64,000 nt of DNA from Candidatus Obscuribacterales bacterium (GCA_019637435.1 JAHBVO010000001.1:1240001-1304000), one strand, 5' to 3'; positions 17,755 to 27,000 are shown, counted from the stretch's first letter. The notes: generated by a model from the sequence alone, not told the origin. Numbers and translations are program-made.

Positions 17755-18386
17755 TGACTGAAATTAAAGCAGTAATATTCGATTATGGTAACGTTCTGTG
17801 CCATGAGCACCTCGACTCCGATTTGCAGGAAATGGCAAAGTGTATCGGCGTGGATTGGCAGGCCTTTAAAGAAGCTTACTGGCATTACAGGCTTGATTAT
17901 GATGCTGGAAAGAGTTTTGACTCTCACTATTATCAAATGGTGGCAGAGATGTGTGCCGCTTCAATCACCGCTGAGCAGATCAAACAATGCATTGATTTTG
18001 ATAACGCCGGCTGGAGCAGACCGAATCAACCGATGGTAGATTGGGCGCACAGACTGCGTGCGCATGGAACCAAAATTGCCATCCTCTCAAACATGCCGCA
18101 AGATTTTCGAGATTTCTTTTCCACTTGTACTTGGCTGCCTGAGTTTCATCACTCCACTTTCTCTTGTGAATTGAAGGCCGTGAAACCAGCGCATGATATT
18201 TATCATCACGCCATTAAGGGCTTAGGTGTAGCACCAGAGAACGTCCTGTTTATCGATGATCGTCTTCCGAATATCGAAGCGGCGAAGGAGCTGGGATGGC
18301 ACGGATTTGTGTTTACCAACGCCTCGGACTTGCATGAGTTCATCAAAAACACAAACCTTCCTGCCGTACTCTTGGAAGATAACTGA
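17754..18386 (+). CDS. HAD-superfamily hydrolase
   Basis: 210 residues. Motif I is VIFDYGNVL (nucleophile Asp10), motif II ILSNMP, motif III the lysine in LKAVKPAHDIY and motif IV VLFIDDRLPNIEAAKELG. The helical cap between motifs I and II and the GNV form of motif I resemble YihX-type sugar-phosphate phosphatases (subfamily IA). Substrate unknown; cytoplasmic. Overlaps the preceding gene by one base and closes the 14737-18386 run of same-strand genes. Confidence 0.88.
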   Translation: MTEIKAVIFDYGNVLCHEHLDSDLQEMAKCIGVDWQAFKEAYWHYRLDYDAGKSFDSHYYQMVAEMCAASITAEQIKQCIDFDNAGWSRPNQPMVDWAHRLRAHGTKIAILSNMPQDFRDFFSTCTWLPEFHHSTFSCELKAVKPAHDIYHHAIKGLGVAPENVLFIDDRLPNIEAAKELGWHGFVFTNASDLHEFIKNTNLPAVLLEDN

Positions 18387-18866
18387 TCTGCTATTTACTC
18401 TTGATTCAAGAAATTTTGCTACCGCACACGCAACTTTTGAGTTTTTAAAATATCAAAAGCTTTCAATTTTTAATTGTGGTAACTACGTAGTTCGATTTTG
18501 ATATTGACCGAAAACGGCATGAAAAGCCGTCCAATTAACTTGTCAAAGTAATTTGCCGGATGGCATACTGAAACTCACGCACACAGATGTCGCTATGCAA
18601 GCGGGTGAAGCGTTCAATCCGATGGACAGCTGAAATTCGTTGATAGAACCCCCGATGTCTCTCGTTTGTTGGAGAAAGCAAACGTAAGGCCCCTTAAAAT
18701 CCTTTACTATCAACACAGGTTCTGCCATCACCAATAGTGCTGCATAAGAAGTTGAGTTTGGGTGGAAACACACCGGACTCCGCTCTCACAATGGGAAAGA
18801 CTGGGGCTCTCTTCGACTTGCGGAAGTCGAACATCCGGGTCTGGAGTGAAATAGGAATCTGAGTTC
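18387..18866. other. 480-bp intergenic region, AT-rich at its start
   Basis: The first 150 bp are clearly more AT-rich than the surroundings. It contains a palindrome ACTACGTAGT (18482-18491), a weak hairpin ACGGC/GCCGT (18514-18530) and, near the next start, an 8-bp stem TTCGACTT/AAGTCGAA with a GCGG loop (18812-18831). No coding frame looks real. Confidence 0.45.
18812..18831 (+). promoter_or_regulatory. Tight hairpin 35 nt before the YD-repeat protein gene
   Basis: TTCGACTT, loop GCGG, AAGTCGAA: perfect 8-bp stem with a tetraloop. It would lie in the 5' leader of the gene beginning at 18867. No T-run follows, so leader structure or an operator is more likely than a terminator. Confidence 0.35.
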
Positions 18867-21800
18867 ATGGATCAAATAGAAAGTACCAAGACGCAATTCA
18901 CGCCGGAGAATCCATACCGGCCAAATTTCAACGAACTGATACCATCCGTATCAGATCTTCGTCGTCCAGAACAGACGCCAGCGACCTCAAATGAAAAGGA
19001 CACCAGGGATAGTTCTACCTCGACTATACCTGATACCAGCAAGGCTCCCCGCCCGGGCGGCGTTCCAAGCCTAAAACTATCGGAGGGCACAGATGTTTTT
19101 CTGCCCGACATGAGTTGGGATGTACTAGACAAAGGCACCATTCCTGGCGCCGTGTCACCTGTCAAAGGTGATGTCTCGCCGAGAACCACAGTGCCAGGCG
19201 CGGAACCGAGACCCACAGTTCCCGACGTTTCGCCGAAGCCCTCAGTTCCCGAGGTTTCACCGAAGCCCTCAGTTCCCGAAGCCTCACCAAAGCCATCTGT
19301 TCCCGAAGCCACACCGGCAGCTCCCAGAGACGGTGGCACTGTTCGTCCGCCTGCCCCTGGTGACAACAGCGGTGTCGTGACGCGGAAGCAGGAGATTACT
19401 TCGGACAAGCATGGTAACGTCGCTACTGTAAAATTACCCGACGGATCTTCGCGCACATATAAATTTGATGAGTCGGGCAAGGAGATTTTACAAATTACCG
19501 ACCGCATCAAATCTCCGGCTGGTGAGCGGGTAGAGGAGTGGACGAGACAGGCTGATCCCACGACTGGAAAGTTTGGAGAGAAATTTAGTAGAACGCAGCC
19601 CGCAGGGTCTAACGAAGTTCGCGACAAGGTGAAGCAACTGCCCGACGGGAGCTACGAGTATTCCGACGCTAAAGGCGAACGCAAAACCTCGCAAGTTTCC
19701 ATGCAAGGAGACGCGAAGCCCGAGACTCCCTGGAAAGCTGATGTGAAGCGCGATGAGAAAGGACGTTTTTCATCGATTGAGAACGAACGTTTCAAGCGTG
19801 AGTATCAATATTTTGAAGGCACAACCAAGATCAAGTCTTATCACGTAGTTGATAAACAATCGGGTCAAAGTGCAACCTGGTCACGCTCCGCACCAGAATC
19901 CGCGAATTGGACTGCTCAAACAGGTGACGGTCGTACCGCTACCCTGCAGGGCGAGTTTGCCGTTACCGATGACGGAGTTCATGTCGTTCAGCGACTCTCG
20001 TGCAGCTGGGGTGAAGGAAAGGACAATTATGCGTTTCTTGGTAACGGCACCAAAGTCGGTATCAAGGCCACCGACGGGAATGGTTTGACCGCAGCCGATG
20101 GTTCGACCTCGCGATACGTGAAACGAGCGGATGGTAGCACGGTCTCCTACACCTCTTACGACAACAAGCAAATTTCGGTTTACGACGCATCCACCAAAAC
20201 GCGCACCAACTGGACGCAAGGCGCGGATGGTTTGTGGAAATCTGACTCCCCGTACGAACCCGAGGCTCGAAAAGACCTTAGCTTCAATGATAAGGGAGAA
20301 CTCAGTTATGTCGACAAGGATGGCAGCACGCGTACTCGGACGCTTGCCGGTGAGGAGATTGTCGGCAAAAAAGATGGATCGAAATTGGTTTATGACCGAC
20401 AAGGTAAGCTGTCGAAAGTCATCTACGGAGATGTAACCAGGACATTCCAGAAAGACGAGAAGGGCTCAGTCAAGGCTGTTCAAGAGGTTAATGCGAAGGG
20501 TGAATCGAAGACCATCTTCCCTCCAGCTTTGAAGCCTGGTGAAAAATTCGAAGATGCGAAATTGAGCGAAGACGGGGACCTAACCTACCTAGTTAAAGAC
20601 ACCAGTGGTAATACCGTCAAAAAGGTCAACGAGCGTTCAAATGGTATGACGCTTGAACATGATAAGGACAACGCCTTAATTAGAGCGAGCAAACCAAATG
20701 GAGTATCAAGGAGTTTTGAATACGCGGGCAACGGTGAGAAGAAGCAACTAATCTCAGTCACAGATACGCGTGTAACCAAGGATGGTGCTAAGTCTACTGT
20801 TTGGGCGCGTCAGGCTCAAGCCGACGGCAGCTTCAGCGAAGATTTCCACAGCAAAGACGACAAAGGAAAAGAGAGACCAAGTCGTAAAATCGGCAACGTT
20901 CTTCCCGATGGGAAGTACGAATATGTGACCAAGGATTCGAAGCCTGGTGACAAACCGCGCATTCAGTCTCTGGGTGGTGGCGATGGTGGTTTCTCTGATT
21001 CTGTCGACGAGTCACGTCAGAACTTGCTTGAGTCGATGGAGAAGGGTCTTGATGAACCACGCCTGAAGCGCATGGAAGAGATGATGAAGGCTTACGAACA
21101 GCGAATGACCGACCGTGCTGTCGCTCGTAAGTTAGCTGGTGTCACCGCGCCTGATGCGATAGACGATGATGTTTCTAAAACGGTCTCGCGAACCTACGAC
21201 AACATCGCGCAGATGGTCAACAACGATGACCCCAATAGTTTCTACAGTAAGGAGCAGCGAGCGTTTCTTGCTGAGAACTTCATGTTCCATGCACAAGATC
21301 CTACTACGATGGATCAGGGTGCGGCAGACAATAGAGACTGGCAAGGGCACGGCACGTGCTGGATTCAATCCGCACATATTTGGGGCATGACCCAGCGAAC
21401 CGATCACATGGCAGACTTGTTGAAACAAGTTTCGCTAACCGGTTCGTACACAACTAAAAATAGCGGTGCCGCAGGAGAACAACCTAAAACGGTTACGTTC
21501 TCTAAAGACTATTTGAAGTTTCCCGATGGATTCCAGGAAACGAATTGGTCGATCAGTAAAGCTACCGATACCTGGGATCGGCAGCCGGGTTTCATGCGTC
21601 AATGCGACGGAGATCGAAGCCCGGTCGGCAAAATATTTGATTATACGATGCCTGTAATAGGAAACCGTTCGCAAGATCCTCGCGCCATGGATGGTGGCAC
21701 GCACAATTCGTTCACCACTACCGGCGGTCGCTGGTACGTCGGCAACGCGGAGATTATGCAAATGGTTACGGGCGACAAACCTTGTGACATCAAAATGGGC

Positions 21801-22277
21801 GACCATGGAGAAGGAACGCTTATCAATAATGACTTTAGAAAAACGCTTTTGGAGAAAGGAACCGTTCTTAATTACAGTCCCGGACACGCGAAGTCGATCG
21901 CATTGAAGAATATTGAGGGCACCTGGTGCATCGTGCAAGATAACCAGCACGGCGAAAATGACGACCGTATCATCGCCAAAATTACTGACATTCAAGCTTG
22001 GGCGCGCGGCGATAGAAACGCTGAGCAGCAGGTCAATGAGGCGGTAAATCAACGCAAGTACAAGCTGGAGACGGATAGTACCATTCGCGGTATCGTCAAG
22101 CCCACATCTGATGACACCTCTAATAATCAAAGATATAACTCCGCTTCCAACGGTAGCTACTATCCAAGTCAGAATCAGGGTGTCTATCCACAGCCAGGCT
22201 ATCCGCAACCGAGTTACCCGCAACCGGGTTACTATCCGCAGCCCGGGCACGTCCGCATGAGGGGGCGGTGGCGCTAA
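18867..22277 (+). CDS. YD-repeat-like protein with C-terminal papain-like cysteine-peptidase signature
   Basis: 1136 residues, no signal peptide. Regions: a disordered N-terminus; Pro-rich repeats (about 111-147, unit VSPKPSVPE); about 500 residues of degenerate YD/RHS-like repeats (GSSRTYKFDESGKEI, DGSYEYSDAKGERKT, DGSTSRYVKRADGST and many more); a helical stretch (about 715-800); then a globular C-terminal domain with GHGTCWIQS (Cys831), SPGHAKSIAL (His1007) and VQDNQHG (Asp1025/Asn1026), the order and spacing of a papain-fold Cys-His-Asp/Asn enzyme. The last 70 residues are Tyr/Pro/Gln rich. Family membership of the enzyme domain is inferred; peptidase, deamidase and transglutaminase activities all share this arrangement. 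The 226-residue gene follows 60 bp downstream. Confidence 0.75.
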   Translation: MDQIESTKTQFTPENPYRPNFNELIPSVSDLRRPEQTPATSNEKDTRDSSTSTIPDTSKAPRPGGVPSLKLSEGTDVFLPDMSWDVLDKGTIPGAVSPVKGDVSPRTTVPGAEPRPTVPDVSPKPSVPEVSPKPSVPEASPKPSVPEATPAAPRDGGTVRPPAPGDNSGVVTRKQEITSDKHGNVATVKLPDGSSRTYKFDESGKEILQITDRIKSPAGERVEEWTRQADPTTGKFGEKFSRTQPAGSNEVRDKVKQLPDGSYEYSDAKGERKTSQVSMQGDAKPETPWKADVKRDEKGRFSSIENERFKREYQYFEGTTKIKSYHVVDKQSGQSATWSRSAPESANWTAQTGDGRTATLQGEFAVTDDGVHVVQRLSCSWGEGKDNYAFLGNGTKVGIKATDGNGLTAADGSTSRYVKRADGSTVSYTSYDNKQISVYDASTKTRTNWTQGADGLWKSDSPYEPEARKDLSFNDKGELSYVDKDGSTRTRTLAGEEIVGKKDGSKLVYDRQGKLSKVIYGDVTRTFQKDEKGSVKAVQEVNAKGESKTIFPPALKPGEKFEDAKLSEDGDLTYLVKDTSGNTVKKVNERSNGMTLEHDKDNALIRASKPNGVSRSFEYAGNGEKKQLISVTDTRVTKDGAKSTVWARQAQADGSFSEDFHSKDDKGKERPSRKIGNVLPDGKYEYVTKDSKPGDKPRIQSLGGGDGGFSDSVDESRQNLLESMEKGLDEPRLKRMEEMMKAYEQRMTDRAVARKLAGVTAPDAIDDDVSKTVSRTYDNIAQMVNNDDPNSFYSKEQRAFLAENFMFHAQDPTTMDQGAADNRDWQGHGTCWIQSAHIWGMTQRTDHMADLLKQVSLTGSYTTKNSGAAGEQPKTVTFSKDYLKFPDGFQETNWSISKATDTWDRQPGFMRQCDGDRSPVGKIFDYTMPVIGNRSQDPRAMDGGTHNSFTTTGGRWYVGNAEIMQMVTGDKPCDIKMGDHGEGTLINNDFRKTLLEKGTVLNYSPGHAKSIALKNIEGTWCIVQDNQHGENDDRIIAKITDIQAWARGDRNAEQQVNEAVNQRKYKLETDSTIRGIVKPTSDDTSNNQRYNSASNGSYYPSQNQGVYPQPGYPQPSYPQPGYYPQPGHVRMRGRWR
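19197..19307 (+). repeat. 27-bp coding repeats, Pro-rich
   Basis: Three 27-bp units (19227-19253, 19254-19280, 19281-19307) code VSPKPSVPE or ASPKPSVPE, preceded by a diverged copy. They form a proline-rich stalk between the N-terminus and the YD-like region of the 1136-residue protein. Confidence 0.8.
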
Positions 22278-22337
22278 CTCTGGGATCAAAGTGCCATCAG
22301 GAATCTATTTTTTGACAGATGATCGGAGGATATAGAT

Positions 22338-23018
22338 TTGTCGATTTCGGTTCAAAGCCAGACACCAATGAAAGTGAAGGGCACTAAAGCTCTTGCTGCT
22401 CGTATTCGTAGTGCAGGTCGAAATGACTTCGAGCGAACTGAAGGCGACGCGGATAAGGTCGATATTGATAACGACCTGAGCTTCGATCCTTTCGACCATC
22501 TTACTAACAGTGTACTCGCGCTATCCGTTACCGGGCAATTTGATTTTTTGGATCCGCTCAGTTCAAACGCATCGACAACGCCTGACTTCATGCAGATATT
22601 CGCTCATCAGATGATGGTGGAATTTGGCACCGATAATGGTGCATTTCTGATCGAGCGGTTTCAAAAGGGGAATGTTTCTCCGCGCATGAACAAGCAAATT
22701 GAAGCGATTCGTGAGTACGTCGCTGGTGTTTACCGCAGGCAATATTTGAACAAGCACCGGGAAGTCCTGGATGTTGTATCCACGCTCTATCGCGAAGCCT
22801 ATCGCAAAGGCGGCTTGTCTCAGGTTGACCAGGCAATTGCACAAGTAAATGAGAGGTTACGATTGGCCGGTGCGCGTTTTGGTTTCGGCCCCGGAACCGC
22901 CTGTATGGAAGGCGATAACGGCACCACCGAATGGATTGCGATCATCTTTTCTGACCTTGAACGCGAGGAGTTTATCGCACTCGAGTGGTGTCACATTCAG
23001 AATCAGCCAGCGCTGTAG
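22338..23018 (+). CDS. Unknown protein downstream of the YD-repeat/cysteine-peptidase gene
   Basis: 226 residues, soluble, no signal peptide. The start is TTG 22338: GGAGGA (22325-22330) sits 7 nt upstream, better placed than the later ATG at residue 11. The centre is helical and charged (RMNKQIEAIREYVAGVYRRQ, REVLDVVSTLYREAYRKG); the C-terminus reads GFGPGTACMEGDNGTTEWIAI and ends EWCHIQNQPAL. I recognise no family. Its position after a putative effector-like protein makes an accessory, substrate or immunity role possible, but nothing in the sequence proves it. It ends one base before the stop of the convergent TPR gene. Confidence 0.65.
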   Translation: MSISVQSQTPMKVKGTKALAARIRSAGRNDFERTEGDADKVDIDNDLSFDPFDHLTNSVLALSVTGQFDFLDPLSSNASTTPDFMQIFAHQMMVEFGTDNGAFLIERFQKGNVSPRMNKQIEAIREYVAGVYRRQYLNKHREVLDVVSTLYREAYRKGGLSQVDQAIAQVNERLRLAGARFGFGPGTACMEGDNGTTEWIAIIFSDLEREEFIALEWCHIQNQPAL

Positions 23019-23019
23019 C

Positions 23020-23379
23020 TTACTTTTTCATCATGAAAATGCCGCGCGCACGCTTGGCGTGTTTTTCAGCCTCGCTCTCTCGATTGCAGGCGCGAAGCAT
23101 CGTCGCATAGTTTTCGAGAATTGAAACCAATCCGTCGCTGAAGGGACCATCTGACTTTTCCTTAGCCATGATTGCGCGCTTATATACAGGATCCGCGTCA
23201 TCATATCGACCTTGAGCGCGTAAACAGTTCGCGAGGTTGTTTAAACTCGTCGCCAGTTTCGGATCTTTTTCGCCCATTTTTTCGGCTTCAGTGACGGCCA
23301 ACAAAAAGTGCTTTTCCGCCTCGGCTTGCTTGCCCTGGGACATCGCCTGTTGACCGGCTACGTTATATCGCTCCCACAT
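23020..23379 (-). CDS. Small tetratricopeptide-repeat protein
   Basis: 119 residues, almost entirely TPR: A-x-SLNNLANCLRAQGRYDDADPVYKRAI and SILENYATMLRACNRESEAEKH are two kinesin-light-chain-like units, with a third at the N-terminus (GQQAMSQGKQAEAEKHFLLA). No signal peptide, so a cytoplasmic adaptor is likely. GAGG lies 8 nt before the ATG. Third gene of a minus-strand operon (25351 to 23020); the preceding gene ends 50 bp upstream. Confidence 0.8.
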   Translation of the reverse strand: MWERYNVAGQQAMSQGKQAEAEKHFLLAVTEAEKMGEKDPKLATSLNNLANCLRAQGRYDDADPVYKRAIMAKEKSDGPFSDGLVSILENYATMLRACNRESEAEKHAKRARGIFMMKK

Positions 23380-23429
23380 GGTTCGTGCCTCGCTGAAAGT
23401 TCACAACAAGGTTGTTCCCTTCGATGCGA

Positions 23430-24410
23430 TCATTTGACCACATTCCCTTGAACCGAGCGACGAATTAATTTGCCGGCTTCTTTTTGTTTTTCTCCGCCAA
23501 GCATTTTGCTCTGGATTTTCAACATCTCGTATTCTTCGCGAAGTCGACCGAATTCACGCGCGAGTTTTTCCTCTTCACGTTGCCGCACGGATTCGTTTGC
23601 GGTGGCCGCTAAGTTTGCTGCCACCATATTGCGACTTTCTTGAACCAATGCATTGTTGTTGCGCAACTCTTGCATGCTTGCGGCCAATTTTTGTTCGTCG
23701 GCTCGGAGCATATTCGCTATGTGACTTGCTTCACCGGCGGTGGCTTGAAGCGCTCCGCAAATGTGCGGCGGTTCGATTGTGTTTAGCCCATTGACGTGAA
23801 ATTGATTGCAATGCAGATCGTATAACTGACGTTGTTGATCGTAGGTCGCTTGAGCACGTTGGCACTCACCGATGGTGGTGCGGAAGACATTCAAATTATA
23901 CTTGTATCTGTCAGCGTGATTAACAAAGGTCTGGAGGTCTTTTGTGTAGTCGCGAACGGCCGATTGCAATGCAGCGCCCGAAAGCTTCGGCGGGGCAACA
24001 GCCGGCATGCCGTTTTGCATCATGTTCGCGGAGCCCTTCAGCGTTTTCGCAATCAGAAGTTGATTTTGCATTTTTTCGTGCAGCGCTTTTCCTGCGCGGA
24101 TAAAATCTCGATTCTCCTCTATCAAATATCTCGCCTGCAGAAACCGCTTCGGGTCGCACCCCGGTTCCGGAACGTCAAACGTGAAGTCTTCGTTTTTGTC
24201 CACCGCTTTCGCCGAGCAGCAGCTGCCGCTGTTACTATCGCTAGCTAAATTGTTGACACTGCCACTTGATGGTGTCCGCGAAATCGAGTCGTTTCGACTC
24301 AGTGATGCACCGTCAACGGTGTCAGCAAAGGTTGGCGTTTGAAGAGAGACGATTACCGACGAAGCCGCCATCAGCGCCATCATGTATCGAAGCTGGTTTG
24401 TTGCCTTCAT
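23430..24410 (-). CDS. Secreted coiled-coil protein of unknown function
   Basis: 326 residues. A signal peptide is visible (MMALMAASSVIVSLQTPTFA-D). The N-terminal mature part is Ser/Asn rich with a CC pair (SGSCCSAK); the rest is predicted helical, ending in a strongly charged coiled coil (SVRQREEEKLAREFGRLREE). Six cysteines in the mature protein suggest disulfides in an oxidising compartment. AAGGAG is well placed 6 nt upstream. It starts 14 bp after the TPR lipoprotein gene, so the two are coexpressed. Confidence 0.7.
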   Translation of the reverse strand: MKATNQLRYMMALMAASSVIVSLQTPTFADTVDGASLSRNDSISRTPSSGSVNNLASDSNSGSCCSAKAVDKNEDFTFDVPEPGCDPKRFLQARYLIEENRDFIRAGKALHEKMQNQLLIAKTLKGSANMMQNGMPAVAPPKLSGAALQSAVRDYTKDLQTFVNHADRYKYNLNVFRTTIGECQRAQATYDQQRQLYDLHCNQFHVNGLNTIEPPHICGALQATAGEASHIANMLRADEQKLAASMQELRNNNALVQESRNMVAANLAATANESVRQREEEKLAREFGRLREEYEMLKIQSKMLGGEKQKEAGKLIRRSVQGNVVK

Positions 24411-24424
24411 AGCTTTCTCCTTTG

Positions 24425-25351
24425 CTACTTTGGTGCATTCGGTTTTTTAGCCGCTTGAATCTCCTCAGGCGTTACAGTAGGAAATTTGAAAAACTTTGAT
24501 TGCGCATGCAACGCGCGCGGTAAATCAGAGAATTGTAGCTGCTTCGCACGAAGTTCGATCGGGGGATCTGGCGGCGGGGGAATGTCTTCCTCCTGCGTTT
24601 TGCTTCGATAATATTGCACGTATAAATTCGAACCAAGTGCTCTAAGCGGTGGCGCTGAGCTGTTTGTTTTTCGTCCAAGTCGTTCTATTAAAGCATTTGC
24701 CGTGTCCTGGACAGTCTGCGCGAGGTGCTGTCCATGCGCCTTTGCGCGAGTCGATTCAATCGACGTATCGTATATCAAACCCGAGTTTTGAATAAAATCT
24801 CGGTCGCTCACTTCGGTGCCGTCGCGGCTGTTCATCAGCTCTGCCGGCGTGTAGAAATAACCATGACGACGACTGACGTTGCGTCGATTTCTGGCGTAAG
24901 CGTTTTGTTCGCGAATTTTGCGCGCCTGCAAATCCAGTGATTGGCGCTGTATCAAAAGACCGCTGCTGATCACGTCCTCCGGCGTGTCGACAGCCCTATG
25001 CTCATTGCCTTCCAATCGCCCGGCGACATCCATCGAAAACTGCTTTGCGCGCTTGCCGTCCGCGGAGAACGGATTTATCGAGTAACAGGCGCGATAAGTC
25101 ATCTGCGCATCTTCTGGCTCTTTCAAAAATTCAAGCGTTTTACCAAGAAACAGATAAGCTGCCTGGTCACCCGGATTTTGCTGAACCGCTGTCATGAACT
25201 GCTGTTTCGCCGCGTGATAGCGCTTCAGTTTAAACTCCTCGCGCCCAAGTTCAAATGCGCTCACTGCCACCGCCCGCGGCGCACATCCGAGCAGGCACGC
25301 ACAGGCGGCGCCAATGGACAGCGCCGACTTGAGCTCCTGACTGCGAATCAT
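24425..25351 (-). CDS. TPR-containing putative lipoprotein
   Basis: 308 residues. The N-terminus has a hydrophobic run ending in LLGC-AP, a fitting lipobox with Cys22, so the product is probably lipid-anchored. A TPR region follows (SAFELGREEFKLKRYHAAKQ, DQAAYLFLGKTLEFLKEPED), then a basic helical region and a Pro-rich stretch (DIPPPPDPPIELR). First gene of a minus-strand operon with the coiled-coil and small TPR genes; together they look like an envelope-associated complex of unknown function. No clear Shine-Dalgarno. Confidence 0.7.
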   Translation of the reverse strand: MIRSQELKSALSIGAACACLLGCAPRAVAVSAFELGREEFKLKRYHAAKQQFMTAVQQNPGDQAAYLFLGKTLEFLKEPEDAQMTYRACYSINPFSADGKRAKQFSMDVAGRLEGNEHRAVDTPEDVISSGLLIQRQSLDLQARKIREQNAYARNRRNVSRRHGYFYTPAELMNSRDGTEVSDRDFIQNSGLIYDTSIESTRAKAHGQHLAQTVQDTANALIERLGRKTNSSAPPLRALGSNLYVQYYRSKTQEEDIPPPPDPPIELRAKQLQFSDLPRALHAQSKFFKFPTVTPEEIQAAKKPNAPK

Positions 25352-25410
25352 CGTGTCACCATAGACGCGTGAAGTTTCTACCCTAGAATGTTCCCCGATT
25401 TAAGCATAAA

Positions 25411-26052
25411 ATGACACGCGAAATCAGCCAGACTGTACGTAGGGTAAACACTGTGGGCGCTTCGAATCTCATTCTTGAAACAAACCGACTGCGACTGCGA
25501 CGCTGGAAGGCATCGGATGTCGAGCCCTTCGCCGCGCTGAATGCTGACCCTATTGTGATGAAAAACTTTCCGTCGCCGCTGAGCCTGGATCAAACCAAAA
25601 GCTTTATCGGTGGCGTTGAGGCTCATTTCGAGTTCGAGAACTTTGGATTGTGGGCTACCGAATTGAAGGATGGGGGAGACTTTATAGGATTTGTCGGTCT
25701 GAGCATTCCGAGATTCTCGGCGCCGTTTATGCCTTGCGTCGAAATCGGTTGGCGTTTGGCTCATAAATATTGGGGGCAAGGATACGCTCCGGAAGCGGCG
25801 AGAGAGGTTTTGCGCGATGGTTTTGAGCGTGTGAAACTTCTAGAGATTGTCTCTTTCACGGCGACTTCGAACGTCAACTCGATGCGCGTGATGGAGAAGA
25901 TTGGAATGAAACACAATCCAGCTGAGGATTTCGACCATCCGAATGTCACTGATGGGCATCATCTAAAACGTCATGTGCTCTACAGGCTTACCGTTGACGA
26001 GTGGAAACGCGGCATCGGTTGTGATCGAGATGTGAGTAAGACCTTGATTTAA
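25411..26052 (+). CDS. GNAT-family N-acetyltransferase (RimJ/RimL type)
   Basis: 213 residues. LILETNRLRLRRWKASDVEPFAAL is the usual RimJ/RimL-type start; EIGWRLAHKYWGQGYAPEAAR carries the acetyl-CoA pyrophosphate loop (Q/R-x-x-G-x-G/A form GQGYAPEA), and NVNSMRVMEKIGMK is the motif B region. Acetylates an amino group on a protein or small molecule; substrate unknown. A GTG at 25453 after AGGGT could be the true start and would drop 14 poorly conserved residues. Divergent from the lipoprotein operon. Confidence 0.88.
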   Translation: MTREISQTVRRVNTVGASNLILETNRLRLRRWKASDVEPFAALNADPIVMKNFPSPLSLDQTKSFIGGVEAHFEFENFGLWATELKDGGDFIGFVGLSIPRFSAPFMPCVEIGWRLAHKYWGQGYAPEAAREVLRDGFERVKLLEIVSFTATSNVNSMRVMEKIGMKHNPAEDFDHPNVTDGHHLKRHVLYRLTVDEWKRGIGCDRDVSKTLI

Positions 26053-26220
26053 TCTGGGCCTGAACGACTAAAAACGGTTTTCTTTGTGGAACAAGATCCA
26101 CAAGACATCGTCCACAAGCTAATTGCAGAACGCTGACCGAGGTGTTTTTGCCGAATCTTTCAATAGATTTGCAAAAGCTCTTTTCGGGTATAGGAGACCA
26201 GGGATAAGTAGGAACTGAGT

Positions 26221-27000
26221 ATGAATAGCCCATTTGGAAATCGCCAAAACGCTAACAATGGCAACAATAACCGCGGCCGCGAAGGAAGATTTTCCGAGAC
26301 GGTCATCATGGACAATAAATTTCACCAGTCGCTGAGCAACGTGCGAAACCGCGACGTTGAGCAGAATCATCCGGACATCGAGTTGATGCGGCGCGAGCAG
26401 ATGCAGCAGTCTAACCGCCATCTAGCGACGCTATATCGCCTGCCGGCACTTAAGGACCCCGGCGTTCCAGCGGCTCAAGCTCGAGATCCCGAGCAGACTA
26501 TTGCTGTGCGCGTGCAGTCGCCGGTCGTCAATTTTCACGAGTGCATGCAGCGCCTCGAAAGAGAAACCAAACGCGCGAATAAATTCGGTCGCCCATTTTC
26601 GCTAGCCATAATCGGCTTCGGTGACATTCAGAACGTGCCGAATACCTTTGGTGTAGAGGCGTATGAGCTCGCGCTTCAGCAAATTGAGGCTGTTCTGTGC
26701 AATGTTGTCGATACCGACATCGATACCGTAGGCAAGTACAGCAACGACCGCTTCATGGTGTTGCTGCCGGAGTGCACCGGTCCGAGTTCGACGATGTTCG
26801 CGGAGACGACCCGGCAATATTTTGAAACTGTGCCGATAAAATTTGGGCAACACGCCTTCTTCCTTCGCGCGTCGATTGGAATCGCTTGCTTCCCGAACCA
26901 CGGTCACGAGTGGAAAGAAATACTTGCGAGAGCCGACCTGGCGTGCGAAAGCATCCTCGGGCGCGGCGGCAATGCCTTCGGTTTTGCGTCGACGATGTAG
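26221..27000 (+). CDS. Degenerate GGDEF-domain protein
   Basis: 259 residues. The N-terminal 95 residues are Asn/Arg/Gln rich and probably disordered. The remainder has GGDEF-domain architecture: FHECMQRLERETKRANKFGRPFSLAIIG at its start and SIGIACFPNHGHEWKEILARADLAC at its end. The catalytic loop is SNDRF (residues 174-178) in place of GGDEF, so cyclase activity is unlikely; it may bind nucleotide or a partner instead. AGGAAC sits 6 nt before the ATG. The pseudopilin genes begin 76 bp downstream on the same strand, so a role in pilus control is plausible but inferred. Confidence 0.8.
   Translation: MNSPFGNRQNANNGNNNRGREGRFSETVIMDNKFHQSLSNVRNRDVEQNHPDIELMRREQMQQSNRHLATLYRLPALKDPGVPAAQARDPEQTIAVRVQSPVVNFHECMQRLERETKRANKFGRPFSLAIIGFGDIQNVPNTFGVEAYELALQQIEAVLCNVVDTDIDTVGKYSNDRFMVLLPECTGPSSTMFAETTRQYFETVPIKFGQHAFFLRASIGIACFPNHGHEWKEILARADLACESILGRGGNAFGFASTM

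Noticed and set aside
18867..22277. Ordinary RHS toxin
   Set aside because: No RHS core with the conserved self-cleavage motif, no VgrG/PAAR or Tc partners, and the repeats are short and degenerate.
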